From Mytilisepta virgata (lineage: Eukaryota; Mollusca; Bivalvia; Mytilida; Mytilidae), in contig CM051518.1 of NCBI GenBank assembly GCA_028015205.1, forward strand, positions 61,149,978 through 61,213,977: a DNA stretch of 64,000 nt. The letters are read 5' to 3'. Position numbers and translations under genes: made by a program. The notes below the pieces were generated by a model that saw only the letters and a program-made list of their open reading frames with translations, did not search any database and had not been told where the DNA came from. This document shows, piece after piece, positions 47,626 to 61,061 of the stretch. Every line of letters starts with the position of its first letter. Position 1 is the stretch's first letter.

Positions 47626-47860
47626 TCACCGGGTCACAGATCTTTCTGGCTCCATTGTGCACGTGATCGGGTCAGCCCGGCCGGGCTTGGTGACCGGGGA
47701 ACTATAAATACTGCCGTCCTCACCGGGACAAGGGGATTCGGGATGTAGACGCTGAACAAAGCATAAGGAATTTATCCCATTTTGGGGATACATACAGAGG
47801 GTAGGGCGGTGGCTTTTAAGACATGCCAGTTGATCTACAAGTGAACAAATGTTTACCAAT
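47626..47860. other. GC-rich island with a TATTTATAG word
   Basis: Locally GC-rich DNA between the two direct repeats, with CTCACCGGG repeated twice and GGCCGGGCTTGGTGACCGGGG. On the minus strand TATTTATAG is followed by a nine-codon ATG frame. A promoter is conceivable but nothing downstream supports one. Confidence 0.3.
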
Positions 47861-48065
47861 AACGTATATTCGTTGCCTTTCTGTCTTATATACTGTATGT
47901 TGGCATATTTCTATGTTGAAAAGGAGGTAAATAAACGACATGTTTATACTTCATGTTTGTATTTATCCCGTGAACTCGGGTTTATTATAATGGGAAACGT
48001 CAGACAAACAACGAAGCGACACAACATACGAGAATCTGACTCCCGTTACACATAAATATTAAATG

Positions 48066-48083
48066 TGGGGGGGGGGGGGGGGG
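48066..48083. repeat. Poly(G) tract
   Basis: About 18 consecutive G immediately before direct repeat copy B. Confidence 0.92.
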
Positions 48084-48108
48084 TACTTGCTCTTTGTTCG
48101 GTTGTGTA

Positions 48109-48423
48109 TAAGCGAGCGAAGCTTGCTCTTAAGTGTATCAAATTTCGGAAATATATGTGTATACATGATATTCTACAATTGAAAAAGTTTCGGCAAGATG
48201 GCGGACACGTCATCGTGACTCCTCTGCCATTCTACAGTAGGTGCCGTGAAAATGTTCGAGAAGTTACAATTGGTAAAACCAGAAATTATTACTAGCCGCA
48301 TGTCCCATGAAATCATAATTCCTTCGTCTCTTTATTTGTCGACCTATAATAATTCGATAAATCTAAATACGAAAAATTAAAAGAAGGCACGCTCGCTCCT
48401 CAGGTCGCACTTGTCTCATATTA
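48109..48423 (+). repeat. Diverged direct repeat, copy B
   Basis: Second copy of 47151-47520, lacking the AGGGCCAAGT stretch and part of the GC-rich GGCGCCGCTGCG. It reads AAGATGGCGG there. It ends exactly at the TA insertion site of the next TIR element, so that element inserted into the repeat or marks its boundary. Confidence 0.6.
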
Positions 48424-48947
48424 TGTTGCGCGTGGGAGATCTAAATACAGCCGCTTGATGGTCATGTCTAGGGTCAAATTTGATTTGACCAACCAATCAG
48501 CGTCTAGAAAGTCATTTACAATTAACCAATCAACGAGGCACTCTCATACCCTGTCGGGGATCAAATTAAGTTTTTGTTTGAAGAGTTTTTTCTACCCGCT
48601 CTGCATGCCGTTGCAAAAATTTCAATTTTTATGAACGAGAATCCACACAATGCACAATTATTTGTTTTCATACATATTTTTCTCGGTGTTAATAATTCAC
48701 CTGAGGCCATTGAAATTCGTTGGTAGACTTAAAAATAATAACTTTTAACGATTCAAATTATAAAATAAAAATCGCATGGAGGCTGTCATATTTGTTATTT
48801 ACATTCGGAATTACCCTAGACGCTACAATAACTTAAATGCCAGTTCAATACCCTAAAATTTAATAGCCGCATCGCTGATTGGCTACAGCAAATTCGACCC
48901 TAGACATGACCCTCAAGCGGCTGTAGTTAGATCTCCCACGCGCGACA
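48424..48947. mobile_element. 524-bp TIR element with TA target site
   Basis: The ends are TGTTGCGCGTGGGAGATCTA and, reverse-complemented, TGTCGCGCGTGGGAGATCTA, continuing imperfectly to about 60 bp. TA lies on each side (48422-48423 and 48948-48949), as for Tc1/mariner-type insertions. The interior is non-coding and contains two AACCAATCA words. Non-autonomous. Confidence 0.85.
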
Positions 48948-49497
48948 TATAAATAAACAGCCGAACGAAAATAAAGAGCATCAGCGGAGAACTAATTTTA
49001 ATTAGATTATATTGAGTACTTTCGTCCAGCATTCTGAAAACATCTAACAGATCCCGTGCAGTTTTGCTTCACCTGTCGATTAGTTTGTTATACAAACAGA
49101 AGGAAACCAACCGTTTTGTATCCCCTAATTATTTTATTCAACGGTCAAAAAGTCTAATTGATAATAAGTAGAAGTCGTTTTTTTTCCTTTTCTCCTTCTC
49201 TCTCCCTCGCTTTTATTGCTAGGGCATTTTATATTTTGAGTAATACCAAGTATCACATTTATAATAAACAAGACCAGAGGGATTAATTTGTTTCATGGAT
49301 GGTATACAATCTTTTATTATTTATTTAATAGTTTCCAGGGGGAGGGGATTATATATAAAAGCCATTTCTGGAAAGCATAGATATGAAAATGTACAGAAAT
49401 TTCAGTTGTAATTATATGTTGCCTTTAGTCCTTAATTGGACATAACAGTTGCTCAATAAATGTAATATTTTTAAGATTTTATTACTTTGATATGGAC

Positions 49498-49566
49498 CCA
49501 GGGATTTTGAAAAAGGGGTTCATTGGAAGGCTCTTTCAATGAACCCATTTTTCCAAATCTCTGGAT
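49498..49566. repeat. Foldback, about 28-bp arms
   Basis: CCAGGGATTTTGAAAAAGGG then GTTCATTG mirrors CAATGAAC then CCATTTTTCCAAATCTCTGG around an 11-bp loop. Confidence 0.85.
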
Positions 49567-50054
49567 CGGTATATTCGGGGAGCAGGGAGAGAACACTAAG
49601 TCTTTATTAACTTCAGCTGTTACCATTCGATTGTCTTCAATATTTTCAATTAAGTTTCTTTCTAATGTAACAAAGAGCTGTTATAATTATTGCTATTATC
49701 ATATTTAAAATGTGAAATAGTTTAATAAGTTAATAAGTCGGCGTGAGACAGACAGATCTATAAATATATATATTTATATGGGTCACTTGAAGACTGCCTA
49801 GTGATCTGATTACCTAACCATAGACAAATATCAGAGAAAAAGATGCGTTGCCATTTTCGTAGTATATCGGTTTAAACACATACAACGGGCTCCATTTGTA
49901 TAAAATTTATGAAAGACGTATGGGGGCACACCCCGTCGTAGCGATAGTGGAGTTCTCATCTCATAAAAATTTCATTCACAACTGAACGAAAATTAAAATT
50001 TTGGTCTGAACGTTGCAACGTCGTAGAAACAAAATAGAGTAAATAACGATCTAC

Positions 50055-50134
50055 ATCAGCTCTAGTTACGATAACGTAACCCTTCGTACAATACTTTCCC
50101 GTGACAGTATCGTTATCGTAACTACATGAGCTAG
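50055..50134. repeat. Foldback, GTTACGATAACG arms
   Basis: AGCTCTAGTTACGATAACG pairs with CGTTATCGTAACTACATGAGCT, with AGTATT-type words flanking the loop. Confidence 0.82.
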
Positions 50135-51778
50135 GCCACACGTGAAATTGTGTAAACCTTTGCATCACCCGCTTGATATACAATAAAGAAAAAACATTCA
50201 TGAACGTGTCTTATGTATTTAGAAGTCTGTTGAATTCACCTTGGTTTAGATGGAATACATAATTTCGGCAAACTATTAGACTATTAGATAGCATTTTAGA
50301 ATGTTCAACTAAGATCAACTAACGCCAGTCAGAGCTGTTTTTTCCGGAAGTTATTTAAACGCTGGGTTAAAAAATGTTTGTACGGTACCAGATATAATGT
50401 TTACAATCGATGTTTCCGCCCAGTGCGTTAACATTTAAAATCTCTCCATAGTTACTTCCCTTTTATCCATAAAAATTTTAAATATGATATTATATTCATG
50501 AAAAATAATTGCAAACATGTGTATTTTATATTGAATAAAAACCCAATTACTAGATAACAAAAGAAAAATGTGTTTACGAATACTTATATAGATATGACGT
50601 TTTTATCGCAAAATTTTGAAATTGTTATCACCAGTGTGTAAAATTTATCTTGGTATGTATATAAACATAATTAAAAGTTAAACCAGTTGACCTTAGACCA
50701 AAGAATCCATCTTAGTGACCTTGAATGGATTCTAATTTTTCAGAGCCGTCCGTTCTCTCGAATGGAATTAATCTTAACAATAAATCAGATGTGTATAACG
50801 CTAACGTTAAGATGAACTAAACTTTAAAATTTGAACACAAGTGTTAAACGTCGATACATCTGGTTGTTTCTATTGTACATATCAACGGGAATGTAAAATT
50901 GCGTTTTTTTTTAACAAAAAATGTTTGCTCTTCCAAAACAAAACAAAAATCATATAATTGTACTGCCTATGTTAAAATAAAAAACTTACTCTAGTTTTTA
51001 AAAAGCATGAAACCGTAAACATAATAATTTCAGTTTGACCTAATGCGATACAGATCAGATATTTGTCAAAACAATTCTTTTTTATTCTCCCGGTTAGTTA
51101 GTGTTGGTTGTAAACGAAACTTCATTGAACTTTCTTTCTTTCAACTTGTAGGAAATAAAGGATTGAGCAGCTTAGGTAAAATTAACATTTATGTAAATAA
51201 AACCTTTAGGACCAAAATTAAATTTCGGGAATCTTTGTTTAACCTTTGCCGGAGTTCTTTCCCTTGTTATAAATATTTTTGCTCAATATTTTACGTATGC
51301 TCACTTACCATGCCCATTCGTAATCCTTAGAAATGTTTTCCAACTTGTTTTTCAGAATAAATATTATTTACAAGATGTAAAACATGTAAAGGTCGTTAGG
51401 CCGAATTGCAAAGGTCAAAACCCATAAGAATTATGCTGGATTTACTTTTCACCAAACAACCCGGAAACAATTATAATACGAGCTTACCCCGAGGGAAATA
51501 TGATTGAATTGGAATAAGTTCATGGTCACTATGCAAATATGATGGTCATTTACATGTAAGACCGAGAAACATTGCACACTAATATCCATCCCATTATGTA
51601 AATGAAACATCTGTGTGTTTATATCTCCAACGCAATAGTTTCAATGTACGAAGTAAAGTTCGGCTGTAACTAATATGGCTTCAGATAGTTGTGCGTTGGT
51701 TTATGATTTTAAAATGTTATAGAAAAAGATACGAAAACAACGAAAACATAATTGTATGCGATCCTTCTGCATGGATGC

Positions 51779-51881
51779 TCATCACCATCATCATCACCAT
51801 CACCATCATCATCACCATAACCATCATCATCACCATCATCATCACCATCACCATCATCATCACCATCATCATCAACATCGG
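51779..51881. repeat. (CAT/CAC)n trinucleotide microsatellite
   Basis: About 34 trinucleotides of CAT and CAC. Whatever frame is read stays open. Confidence 0.95.
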
Positions 51882-52494
51882 CCATCGCGATAGTATAGTT
51901 AAATAATAAACCTAAGCATTATTTGATAATTTCAAACGTAGGCATAATGAAATGCCACGGATATACGAACGAATCATTTGGGCAATGTAATACGGAACAC
52001 TAATACGAAAATAAAAAGAATTATAAAAGTTTCAAATGAAACAGTTTGCGAAATAAGTGGAATCAAGTAATCAGAAGTCATTTGGCGACTATTAAAATTT
52101 CCACATTTTTCATTAAATTGGAACCAAACTTTCAATATGAACTTCGTAAGCAAACAATTCAAGAGATGATATAAATGATTTTATCCAAAATTTACCCGAA
52201 GTCAAGTCAAAATTAAGAAACACAGAGAAGTAGGAGTCTATTTATTTTATTACAATGACATAGCATGGGTTGATTAATTCAAATAGCAAATTTAGTTTAA
52301 TCTCATGACCTTAATAAGAAATTGTTTATTCATAAATACTTATCACAACTCAGAATTGTCACTTTTGCTTTTCATCCTGAAAAAAGTGTTGTTTTATTGG
52401 TATAAATGAAATATATTTCAAACAGTGTAATTTCTTTAAATGGGAATATAACAATAAATATCAATAACTGGCTAATACTTGTGGTACTTTTCTT

Positions 52495-52745
52495 CTCGAA
52501 AGAATATTTCTTTTTAAACTGTCTAAAATCCTGTATAATTTCCTGGCATATTTCTCTTGAAACTCTCTCAAGTCCTCTATAATTTCATTTCATATTTTCT
52601 TGAAACTGTCTCAAGTCCTGTATAATTTCATTTCATATTTTCTTGAAACTGTCTCAAGTACTGTTTAATTTCCTGGCATATTTCTCTTCAAACTGTCTCA
52701 AGTCCTGTATAATTTCCTGGCATATAAGTTCTCCTGAAACTGTCT
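52495..52745. repeat. Minisatellite, about 42-44 bp period, about 6 copies
   Basis: Copies of AACTGTCTCAAGTCCTGTAT then AATTTCCTGGCATATTTCTCTTG. Two subtypes alternate, TTTCCTGGCATATT and TTTCATTTCATATT. Confidence 0.9.
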
Positions 52746-53237
52746 CCATATGCCTAAATTGCAGGTACTTTGCTAATTTGCATAGCGGCCATTTTGGATT
52801 TATCTGACGACAGTCATTACAAAACATTATACTTACCCAAAAAATAAAAATGCAAATGTTCAAATTCTCATAAGCAAATTGTCCGCATATAGGTACATTC
52901 TACACAATATTAACTTTCTTTTCGTATGCATATGAACATTGTCAGCATTGAAAATTTTCCCCTATTTCAGTTTAAAAAACTGAAGCGTAACCGTAGTATA
53001 ACTGCTATATGAATTAACCAAAATTAGTGAAAAATGCAAATTCAAACTACAAATACAGATACAAGGCGAGATCATGCATAACTTGTCTTCACATGGAGAA
53101 CCACTTTGGAGGATGAATTTTATGAGGAAATAACTTTTATCTCACCTGCTGTCATAACTTTTCGGCCAAATTGTTTTTGTTATTATAAGTTCCTTTTGAC
53201 CTAGCAGTATTTTGTCCTCCCAATCAATCTCTGTAAA

Positions 53238-53590
53238 CCGCCTCGGCGGTCTCGTGGTAGCATGCTCGCCCCGAGTGCGGAAGGTCGCGGGTTCGATCCC
53301 CGGCCGGGTCAAACCAAAGACATTAAAATTGGTATTTGCTGCTTCTCCGCCAAGCACGCGGCGTCTAGGAGTAAGAGCAAAGACTGGTCGGCTCGGAGTC
53401 AGTATAATGTGTCCGAGTGAGGTGACATGTCTTCCTGCGGACAGTTACCTCGTGAGCTAGCACATTAAAAATCCGACTTAGCGTGTGGGTCTAGTACAAA
53501 GCAGGGATCATATTCATTATCCTATCAACATGTTCTCGTCCTGATATGAACCTGGTTGCCACTGGACGTTAAACAATAATTCATCCATCC
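53238..53590 (+). mobile_element. Full-length tRNA-headed SINE (353 bp)
   Basis: Starts CCGCCTCGGCGGTCTCGTGG with a tRNA-like head and a perfect box B GGTTCGATCCC. A long body follows, then the tail (ATCC)n. A 15-bp target duplication ATCAATCTCTGTAAA is present at 53223-53237 and 53591-53605. Its 3' third is also found truncated and reversed in units 1 and 2 of the triplication. It is reminiscent of V-SINE/RUDI-type bivalve SINEs, but the assignment is not certain. Confidence 0.93.
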
Positions 53591-53784
53591 ATCAATCTCT
53601 GTAAAGCGAAGTGGAAAACAACTCTGCAATCAATATCAGAAGATATATGATCGACTGTCGCTTGAAACCGTTTCACAAAATTTCCGACTACTGGTTCCAG
53701 GACACCAATAGAACAAAGACCCAGCGGACCGAAAATCAGATCACATTTACGACTAATCGTAGTCGTACCAATGTTTGTGGAACA

Positions 53785-54215
53785 GGGTACTGAACAATAG
53801 GCGTATTGTCATAGTACAGACAGGCAGTGTCCTGAACAGTAGGCGTATCGTCATATTACAGGCAGGCAGTGTACTGAACAATAGGGCGTATCGTCATAAT
53901 ACAGGCAGGCAGTGTACTGAACAATAGGCGTATCGTCATTGTACAGAGAGGCAGTGTACTGAATAATAGGCGTGTCGTCATATTACAGACAGGAAGTGTA
54001 CTGAACAATAGGCGTATCGTCATATTACAGGCAGGCAGTGTCCTGAACAATAGGCATATCGTCATATTACAGGCAGGAAGTGTACTGAACAATAGGCGTA
54101 TCGTCATAGGACCGGCAGGCAGTGTACTGAACAATAGACGTATCGCCATATTACAGGCAGGCATTGTACAGAACAATATTTGTATCGTCATAGTACAGGC
54201 AGGAAGTGCATAGTA
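53785..54215. repeat. Minisatellite, 42-bp period, about 10 copies
   Basis: Units such as ACAATAGGCGTATCGTCATA then TTACAGGCAGGCAGTGTACTGA. The minus strand stays open with a 14-residue period (MTIRLLFSTLPACN), a by-product of a period divisible by three. Confidence 0.94.
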
Positions 54216-57200
54216 AAAAATTTGTTTGTCATTGGTTGCGAGTATTGTTTCTGTTTCGAATCTAATTTCTACACATTCCTGTCTCTCCTTTCATTCTTGT
54301 GTTTATAAATATGTACTCTGAAACTCCGAGTTAATATAATAATGTTATAAAAAACAGAAATTCATCTTGACCGAGTAAACATATGGTTGATCTAAATTGC
54401 TCAGGCTTCACCATATCGAAACAAAGGTCAAGTATTAAATTGCATAATAAATCGATTTAATTTTAATAAAAGTCAATGATGATTGCATAAAAAGAATTGT
54501 TTCAAAATGTACTTTATAGAGAAAATGTATTTTCAGCGTCATTGTATAATGTCAAAGGTCTACTTTGTAACTACAATCTTGATTGTAAAATTGTGGATAT
54601 TTATAGTAGTTTTTGTAATGATAGATGGCATTTTTTTATTTTTAAATCATTTGATATGAATTATCGAGCCAAAAATTTGTAAAAAATTTAACAAACGTTA
54701 TGCATAAAAGCGATAGTCGAAAACCAGGTTCCGCGGCATGAAGTAGTTCAAACCTTAATCTCAATAAATCAGTAACGGTTTTAACTGTAAATTTAAACAC
54801 ATCTTTAGACCATGTCATTTCCGAGAGAGGACGATATCTTTGGGAATTTATACTCCACATGGAGTGGTACCAGCTCGATTGAAATGATCCAGGATTTTAT
54901 CCGTACAAGGCGCTTTCATGGATTAACCGTTAGGGTCACAGTAAATTATTTTATTTCGTTGAATATCGTAAAAATAAAATCTAAGAACGCAAATAAATAT
55001 ATCGAAAAATTTTGAAACTTAATTCCATTATCATGTTACTAAGTAAAATTTAGTTTCAAATGTCTGTTAACTGTGAAATCAATTAATAGACAGAATGACA
55101 TGAAATGGAATTGTAAAACATTTAGATCTCTCGAGCCAATAATTTAACACCAATAAAATATAAAACAACTGTTTTTGTGAATGTATTGTATTTAGCAAGA
55201 GACCAACTTTAATTGACATTAAAGACTCCCATAAGTCCATTAAAAAGCTTTTTTAAATGGTGATTTGCGGGTCTATTGTCTTTGGTATGGTAGTGTTACT
55301 TTAACTCTCCAGCAATCAAGAACATGTCTTAAAAGGGTTAAAAACAGCTTTGTTTATATTTTTTAAAGAATTCAAATCGTATTCGAAGTTCTACCTTCTT
55401 ACCAAATTACAAAAAAAATGGGTCCATTGCTTAAAAAAACATGAAAATAATCAAAATTTTATTCAACATCATTCTTCCTTTTTAGACCTACTGAATCAAA
55501 TTAACAAATTAAATCTAAAGATAAAGCAGGTCATAGAAATGAAAAGCCCAAAATAACACAACAAATATTATTGTAAATTGTTTCAACGAGAAGCTTACAT
55601 GAAGACGATTACCTTGAAATAATATGTTTAAAACACCCATTCCATCACTCCCGGTTTTTTGTTTTGTTTTATTTTTTGTGCCATGTGGTTCAACCTTTTG
55701 CAGTACAGTAGAACACAGTTGCTCGAAAACTCAAGGAACTGTTCGAAACATGAACAACATGAACAGTTCGAATTATAGGATAGGACTTATTATTTAGTTC
55801 CTGTTAGTAAGGTTATTAAAGTTCGACATACTGTTTTTTTTTTCCTTTTACTTGTCCGCAATATTTGCTTTGTGTTTTGACGTTAATCTTTTTTATTTTC
55901 ATCTTCCGGTTTTTTTCTTCAGTAGGCCTATACGTTTGCTGTTTTTTATTAAAGGAAAATGTCTAAAGCGTGAAAGTAAAAACTTGACGCTGTATTGTCT
56001 ACAGGGATTGCGAATACCGTTCGAGACTTAATCAAACACTGGTATTGATGTAATCAGTTAATTAAATTAGAAGACAGAATAAGAAGGAGCAGTTTTGTCA
56101 CGGTTACAGCTGCAAAAAAGACAATGAATACTATTTTTATCATGCATTCAGCATCACGGATGATCAATAAAAATAGTAATAGTAAGTTGTATTTGAGGAA
56201 ATTTTTATGAGTATTTCATATATATATATATACTGTGACTGTAAAAGGCTTCTAAGCCCATCAAAGCATGAGTAGGACAGGTCACAGAGTATATTAATAT
56301 TTTCCCGCGTTTCGCTGTAGTATAGCTGGAAAATATTGTATTATAGTTTCGATATAATGAATATTTAAAGGTTGAGGGTCATAAATTTGCCAATCATACA
56401 GGTAGGCTGATTCGGATCAGGTGAGTGACATAGGATTCGTATTCACTTTCTAGTCGCCGTGCATACATACAAGACTCCTGTCTTATATTGTATTGTCATG
56501 TTTTGGAACATTGTTTTAATGTTTTGGTGAGGTCCGACACCCATATCCAGAGGTAGGCTTGAGCATTGGCTTCGGACACAGGTTTCCAAATGCAACATTT
56601 TTATAGTTTTGGTTTTTCATGGACGGCCTTGACTGTCAATGAAGGATAATTTATTATGCTATTTTCATTTGCCTTATATGTTGATTAAATGCGGTGTGTA
56701 ATATAAGAATTGGGTAAATGTGAAGTTTGAACTTGTCATAGAATATATCCGGCGTCCATCACGTACGGTGGGCTGTCGGCAAACTTATATTTGCGTTTTA
56801 GTTGTTTATTATGCCTTGTAAGAGGAGTATATATAATACATATACTAATTTCTAATTCAATTAGCTCAGTATCAGATCTTTTGTTGTTTGTGTTTTTAGT
56901 GTTTTACTTCCCTAATTGGATTGCGTGGGATTAATCAAGTTCTATACAAGGTGAAAAAATATTACATCAATTTTGACGCACTTAGAGAAAATGTCTTAAT
57001 AAAAAATACTTATTACTGTCAATGACCTCTTCATTTCCATACTAATGTCTAATGTTATTATCAAAAGAACTAACAATTGTTCAAGAATACAAATTATCTA
57101 CAAATATTTTATTTTCTCAAGTCAAAAAATTTGGATAAGAACCTCAAATAGCAGGTTTACCTTTATTATACCCATTGGAAAAATTGAAGAAAAAAAAACT

Positions 57201-60200
57201 CACAGATATACTTGTTGTTAATAGTACGTAGTAATAGTATATGTCATACAGTAGTATGTTAAAAACTCTATTAATTCTCTCAGACTATGGTCATATTTTT
57301 TCGATAAACTATATACAATATCAAATTTAAGTACATGATGCCTACAAAGAAAAAAAATGAACTTTAAAAATGAAACCATCTTAAAGCTTTTTCATATGTG
57401 CTGAAACATGATTTAAGAACAATATTTTCCAATAAAATGTTGCTGCAAATGTCAGTGCAAAACAAATAAAACGTCTCGGTGCAATAAAATGAAATTCTAT
57501 AACTCGGTTAAATCTCTCAAAGAATAATTTAAGACTTAATAAAATAAAATTCAATCACATTCTTTATTACTTTATTTATTTATTTTCTCCCGGATCATCA
57601 CAACAGGAAAGGGTATACTGTCGTTTTATAGATGAAATATTAAAAAACATTTTTTTTCAATCTGCAATTCTGAATTCATAATTTTAGATTAGGAATTGCG
57701 AGCGGTTTAATAGTCAAACTTGGAATCAAGGATGATATTTTGAGAAGACCTGCTAAACCTTTACCTCTCGCACGAGTGCTAAATCAATATTACAACTCCT
57801 TGGTATATTTGAAAAGAATGGAAATTAAATATGGTATTCTAAGAAATGTAATTATGTGATAAACATAAGAATTCTGATATAAAAGCGTTTAGTATCTAAT
57901 AATTGCACTTCTCTGCAAACTTGCGATGGATCCCGGGACCTCAACCCACAGAGCTGCCTAGCGTCTCCCAACCTAGCAGATAGGGGAGACCCTTTCGTCG
58001 TAGGCTGTCAGGTCATAATACAAGCCTGACACGAAGCATAGCGGGTAACGTGTTTGGAGAATGCCAAGATCCCTGCACACTAAAGACTCCGTCTGAAGTT
58101 TTCGAAAATTAGTATGCTAATGGCCGCTACAGAAGGCAAAATTATTCGACCCTACGCAACCACCTACCCACCCACCCTTATATAGTTGCAGTCAAAATTG
58201 GTGCCTTATTTACCTGCCCCACCCCTATTTGAATAGTGTTTGACAACTTGCTTGTTACAATGGTTGTCGTCCTGAAGAAGCACGAGAAGACATTACAAAT
58301 TAATAATTTATTGTAAGAAATTTTTGCTTCACTTCATATTTAAAACCTTAAATTGTCGCTTATTCCTAAGAGAGAAAAACTTATTCTTTCTTTAGAAGGA
58401 TAATTTCATTTTTTTTTCGTATGGGCAATAGGGATTATTTTAAATTATCGCCCTTGAGTATATGTAAAGAATGTTAATGTTTCTCGTCTGCGAGATGATA
58501 TTTCAAATAAGAGCAAATTCGATTAAATACGCCAACTATACATTGATTTGCATGGGAAATCTGTCTCACTCCGCGTTTGATCCATGTTCGGTCTTTGTCA
58601 CATAAAAAGGAAACAAAGAAAATGTAGACTGATTACTTAAACGTTAATTGTAACACTTTATTACCCTGATCAAATTCGCTTTAAACAGTAACCGCATAAC
58701 CTTCTTGAACACCTGATTCCACACACCCTTTTGATTTCATTGTTGGCCATACTTTTTATTTTTCATTGTGTATTTGTTTGAAATGTATTCTTTGAAATTT
58801 TGCATTGATAATGCAAACTATGATTGTTGGGTTGTTTTTAGCACCGCAAATACACCAACATCTCAGCCATATTCACGTGACAATGTTTTTTAAGTGACTG
58901 AAGAGTATCAGATGTTATTCGTAAGTTAACTTCAAATTTATAACGTAACTTTATCCGACTTACGGGAAAGTAAACACTTAGAGAGGCTTTATGAACAACC
59001 CGCTTTTTTTTACTGTGATATCAACAAACATTACGTATTACGGCTTTGGTTAACGCAAGTGCCTCTTATGTGAATCTTGTGTGACAAGGGTAGATTCGAG
59101 TGCCGGTCGATTTATTTATAGAGCATAAACTTAAACGTTCTCCGATATGCAGGAAATGATAAAAAATGACCCGGAATTTGTTAACGTGTCGACGTTTTCT
59201 AAAAACATTCGTTTCCATATAAAAAATCCAGTTTACCGTAATTAACTAATTAAAAGCATCAATAACCATTAACCACGGTAATTACATCAAAAGGATTATT
59301 TTAAAACGACATATACTTAACCTAATGTTCAATTATAATTTATGGTCACATAGTTAATGCTTCGGTAAATTGAATATAAGTGACGTAGCGAAAGGTTGGG
59401 TTCGGCCAGAATCTTGGTTCTGCATGTGCTTTTGACTGTATTGTGTATATCTAAAACATATTCGCTCAGCTGTATAGTATTTTACAATAAGAACGCGTTT
59501 TATTGTACTGTAGTTGAACTGAAGATAGTATATAGCGCGTGCTAATTCAGACCTTTAATGGATATGCCACTTCCAACCAAAAAAAAATTGGCTTTGTTAC
59601 GTGTATGACTTTTTGAACTTATTTCTTTCCCAACAATACGTCATACCGTAATTCTTTTAAAAACTCAAAAAAACGCGACAGGTCCACACTAATGTATGAA
59701 CAACAACCACCAAATTACAAAGGTAACTACATAATTTGATGTACCAAATGTGCTTTTTCTAAAATTGGTTTTTAGTAAATAGAAAACGGAGCCAAAAATT
59801 GGAATTCAAAATGTACGATGTTTAGGAGAAGAACGGACAGTAAGTAGAAATCAATAAAACCGCACTTGTCTAAAGGTTTTTTTTTTTTTTTTTTAAATAA
59901 AGGCTTATTTATTTCTCTTTAATTCCTCGGGGCTGTATTCTTGAGCACAAACTTGGTTTTGGAAGCCGCAGGAAATTCGTAACAATGCTGTACTTGTATA
60001 TTCAAACTTTTCAAAGAATGTATTTGCTGTTAATCCCCATTAATGCAAATCATACATAAATAGGGCCTTAAAATGATAATAAAAAGAGAAAATTATATAT
60101 AGACGATAAAAAGCAAGCTTAAGAAACTGATGATATACTTTTTAGAACGGGATGTCATTCTGAAAAGCAATTCAATTTAATTTGAAAGTACAAAAACAAA

Positions 60201-61061
60201 AACTTATAAATTTGCAAATTTCACCTATATACGAAATTGTAAATAGGTTCAAAAGTACTCTTCTTTAACCCGAAAATAAAAACAGCGAATACATTATTTC
60301 AATTTGAATGTAGCGGTTTTATTTCTCTTTTTTTTCGGGAAAGAAATTTTTACATTGCATTACCAATTTAAACAATTGAAAAAAGCTGCTATTCCTTCCA
60401 GTAAAGAAAACCTATAGTCTACTTAACAGAATACATCAGAATGATGAAACAATGGAATAAACTCAATTGTTTGATTGTGGTTGGTTTACAGAATAAAGCT
60501 ATTTCTTGTTTTTATTCTAAAATTCAAAAACCTTTTGCTTTGCTGTATATTTATGTATTATTGAATTTTCAAATACAATTTGAATAAAATTACACTTGAA
60601 TTCTTATTTTCTTTAATGAAGAAATTACTTTAAAATAACTAAAACTTACACCATTTCAGGTCGATCCAGTTTGATCTGTTGTTCACAGAATTTTTATGAT
60701 TTATTTACTCACTTGATAAAACTTGTAATTCAACAATACACACTGAACGCGACAATTTAGAGAATGAGGATATCAAAAGCTCAAATTTTCATTTGAAAAG
60801 GCGATGCAACTTTTAAAAAAGCTTAAACTTATTTGAGGTTTGTACACATGATCATTAACCTGGTGAAGGTGATTGACGAATTATACATGTAAATGTACAT
60901 ATTCCGTATCCTTCTTTCTCCTATTTGAAATAACTTAATTCATTGGTTTAATATGTTGTGAAAATTGGTAAACAGTGCGCCTTTTACAGGAGAGCCAGCA
61001 ATTCTTAATTAGTTACAAAATTGTGATATTAAAACGAACTACCTAGAATATGTGATTACTT
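54216..61061. other. AT-rich non-coding DNA
   Basis: No convincing exon, SINE or foldback found. A 67-codon ATG frame at 54812-55015 is the best coding candidate but lacks supporting splice structure. A GC-richer patch at about 57,920-58,090 has a GGTTGAGGTCCC word on the minus strand, which could be a decayed tRNA-like box B. Poly(T) lies near 59,877-59,894. Confidence 0.45.

Noticed and set aside
52654..52863. Signal-peptide-like minus-strand frame as first exon of the cysteine-rich gene
   Set aside because: It begins at a TTG codon, not ATG, and continues into a minisatellite.
53260..53320. Genuine tRNA gene (perfect box B)
   Set aside because: It is the head of a 353-bp SINE with a target duplication; the cloverleaf is not complete.
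53856..54191. 111-codon frame with 14-residue repeats on the minus strand
   Set aside because: It is the 42-bp minisatellite read in frame; no start context, splice sites or non-repeat sequence.
54812..55015. 67-codon ATG frame starting MSFPREDDIFGNLYSTW
   Set aside because: The first 30 residues look exon-like, but no convincing donor follows and no partner exon was found.
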